The notes beneath the pieces were generated by a model that saw only the letters and a program-made list of their open reading frames with translations, had not been told where the DNA came from and made no database searches. A program made the translations under genes and the position numbers. Source: a virus. From it: a stretch of 39,487 nt of DNA. Each line of letters opens with the position of its first letter. Position 1 is the stretch's first letter. Location of the stretch: IMG/VR virus record IMGVR_UViG_3300042922_001437, positions 1 to 39,487 of that record; one strand, 5' to 3'. Positions 38,720 through 39,487 of this stretch are shown piece after piece.

Positions 38720-38941
38720 TCACAATTCTATAATTGATCGTTCAATGCTAGATAGGTCAGTCTGAGACTTTTTAGCGAGTTCAATAGCTGCTTTTATAAT
38801 TACCTCATTTTTACGCTTTCCCGTAATAACATAGTAGATATAGCTTTCACTAAATCCAGTTTCTTTAGAAATTGATTCTTTGTAATCCTTCGGAAGCTTC
38901 TTTCTAAGCTTCTCCAAAAGTGTGTTGTCGATTTGGTACAT
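38720..38941 (-). CDS. Cro-like small HTH protein
   Basis: 73 aa from the ATG at 38941 (the frame is open to 39028, but that would include operator DNA). It has an HTH: KDYKESISKETGFSESYIYY followed by VITGKRKNEVIIKAAIELA. It is the first gene of the leftward early operon, divergent from the repressor, with operators between, the lambda cro position. It probably controls the lytic switch; the exact family is not identified. Confidence 0.7.
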   Translation of the reverse strand: MYQIDNTLLEKLRKKLPKDYKESISKETGFSESYIYYVITGKRKNEVIIKAAIELAKKSQTDLSSIERSIIEL

Positions 38942-38979
38942 ATATGGTATTTTTTGTCTCAACTTATTTGCGAACTTTT

Positions 38980-39093
38980 GTTCACAACAAATATAGACAG
39001 AAAATTCACATTGTGAATATTTTGTCACACTTTTGGCTCAAAAAAGTCTTTAACATCCTGATATATAGGGAAAAAAAATTCTCAAATTTGTGA
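38980..39093. promoter_or_regulatory. Immunity operators and divergent early/repressor promoters
   Basis: Half-sites resembling TTGTGAA recur: GTTCACAA (38980-38987), the perfect palindrome ATTCACA-T-TGTGAAT (39005-39019), TGTCACA (39024-39030) and TTTGTGA (39088-39094). The leftward -7 box TATATTTG lies at 38988-38995. On the plus strand CAAATTTG (39083-39090) ends 4 nt before the repressor ATG, so that mRNA may be leaderless. The sites overlap both promoters, as expected for a repressor/Cro switch. Confidence 0.6.
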
Positions 39094-39094
39094 T

Positions 39095-39487
39095 ATGGAA
39101 TTCACTATTGGTCAACGAATCAAAGAAATATTAACAGAAAAAGGTGTGACTCAGACTTCATTTGCGGACAAAATTGGCATGTCGCGAAGAAATCTAGAAC
39201 GTTTTTTTAAGAATAAAGACATATCAATTCGGCAATTAGTAGATGCTTCAGAAATATTGGATTATGATTTTGTTTCAGAATACCTCCAAAACAATGGGAC
39301 AAATTATGGACAAAATCTTATGCAAGAGCCTGTGGTAATGTACGAAAGATCATTGCCTCAAAATAAAAATGAGATTACAGTACAGTTGACAATAAAAGGG
39401 GATGTCACACTTGTATCTAAATATTTTCCTGAAATATTATCGAAATTAAAAAGAGAGACTGATAACTATGGCCTTACAATAGCCTAA
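39095..39487 (+). CDS. XRE-family repressor-like regulator
   Basis: 130 aa with an N-terminal HTH_3/XRE domain (about 5-60): IKEILTEKGVTQTSFADKIG followed by MSRRNLERFFKNKDISIRQL. The C-terminal part is beta-like (KNEITVQLTIKGDVTLVSKY) and may be for oligomerisation. It has no Ser-Lys LexA-type protease domain visible, so induction would not be by the usual autocleavage. It is divergent from the Cro-like gene with shared operators, so it is the likely immunity repressor. Its stop codon is the last base of the window. Confidence 0.8.
   Translation: MEFTIGQRIKEILTEKGVTQTSFADKIGMSRRNLERFFKNKDISIRQLVDASEILDYDFVSEYLQNNGTNYGQNLMQEPVVMYERSLPQNKNEITVQLTIKGDVTLVSKYFPEILSKLKRETDNYGLTIA

Noticed and set aside
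39095-39487. Second copy of the tRNA 3' end marking the right attachment site
   Set aside because: No such repeat was found near the right end; the window stops at the repressor gene.

Overview
The window looks like most of an integrated temperate tailed phage (a siphovirus-type prophage) in a Bacteroidota host. A Sphingobacteriaceae-like host is a guess from the AT-rich base use and the protein families. Evidence for Bacteroidota: promoters match the phylum's -7 box TAnnTTTG, most starts lack a Shine-Dalgarno sequence, the replication protein has the BT4734/VirE-N primase architecture, and the SSB-like protein is of the DUF3127 type. The left edge is the 3' part of a tRNA with a CAT anticodon, followed by its terminator and a tyrosine recombinase pointing inward, as expected for integration at a tRNA 3' end. 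No second tRNA 3' end is visible, so the right attachment site is probably beyond base 39487, where the window stops at the end of a repressor-like gene.

Layout (almost everything reads leftward). 1-1490: tRNA, attachment/integrase-arm region, integrase (+). 1515-9345: a 99-aa orphan, a 688-aa tail-tip protein, amidase endolysin, receptor-binding fibre with a propeller-like region, BppU-like Ig protein and a distal tail protein. 9404-16911: tape measure, tail-completion proteins, a cluster of small membrane proteins including a candidate unimolecular spanin, and a head-tail adaptor. 17116-21947: portal, large terminase, putative small terminase and an upstream coiled-coil protein. 22013-22787: a plus-strand island with a membrane-protein gene (its ATG followed at codon 3 by a stop) and a strongly structured candidate small RNA. 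22788-27133: small proteins, candidate tail tube, major capsid protein with a membrane-like N-terminus, ClpP-type protease-scaffold and one further protein. 27134-29346: control and accessory region with two hexamer arrays, a 180-aa protein that sits where a late activator would, and plus-strand accessory genes closed by terminators. 29345-38941: early operon with a frameshifted DNA methyltransferase, DnaA domain IV-like protein, DEDDh exonuclease, ASCH-like protein, primase-helicase, possible clamp-like zinc protein, SSB-like protein, LuxR-type regulator and a Cro-like protein. 38980-39487: operators and the divergent XRE repressor.

The most novel signals are regulatory. Seven leftward transcription units share one promoter design: GTCCTTT, exactly 24 nt, then TTTG or a one-base variant. 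In six of them the start codon follows 3-4 nt later, which predicts leaderless mRNAs. Three intergenic arrays (near 1.9, 27.3 and 28.35 kb) each hold three copies of TGGACA facing three copies of (T)GTCCA, with 8-10 bp steps inside most triplets. Two of the arrays sit directly upstream of shared-type promoters. Both elements contain TGTCC, so one phage regulator may act at both. The third strong signal is the candidate small RNA at 22675-22772, whose 5' and 3' ends form a perfect 12-bp stem starting at the predicted transcription start.

All functions are inferred from the sequence and recall of families; no searches were run.
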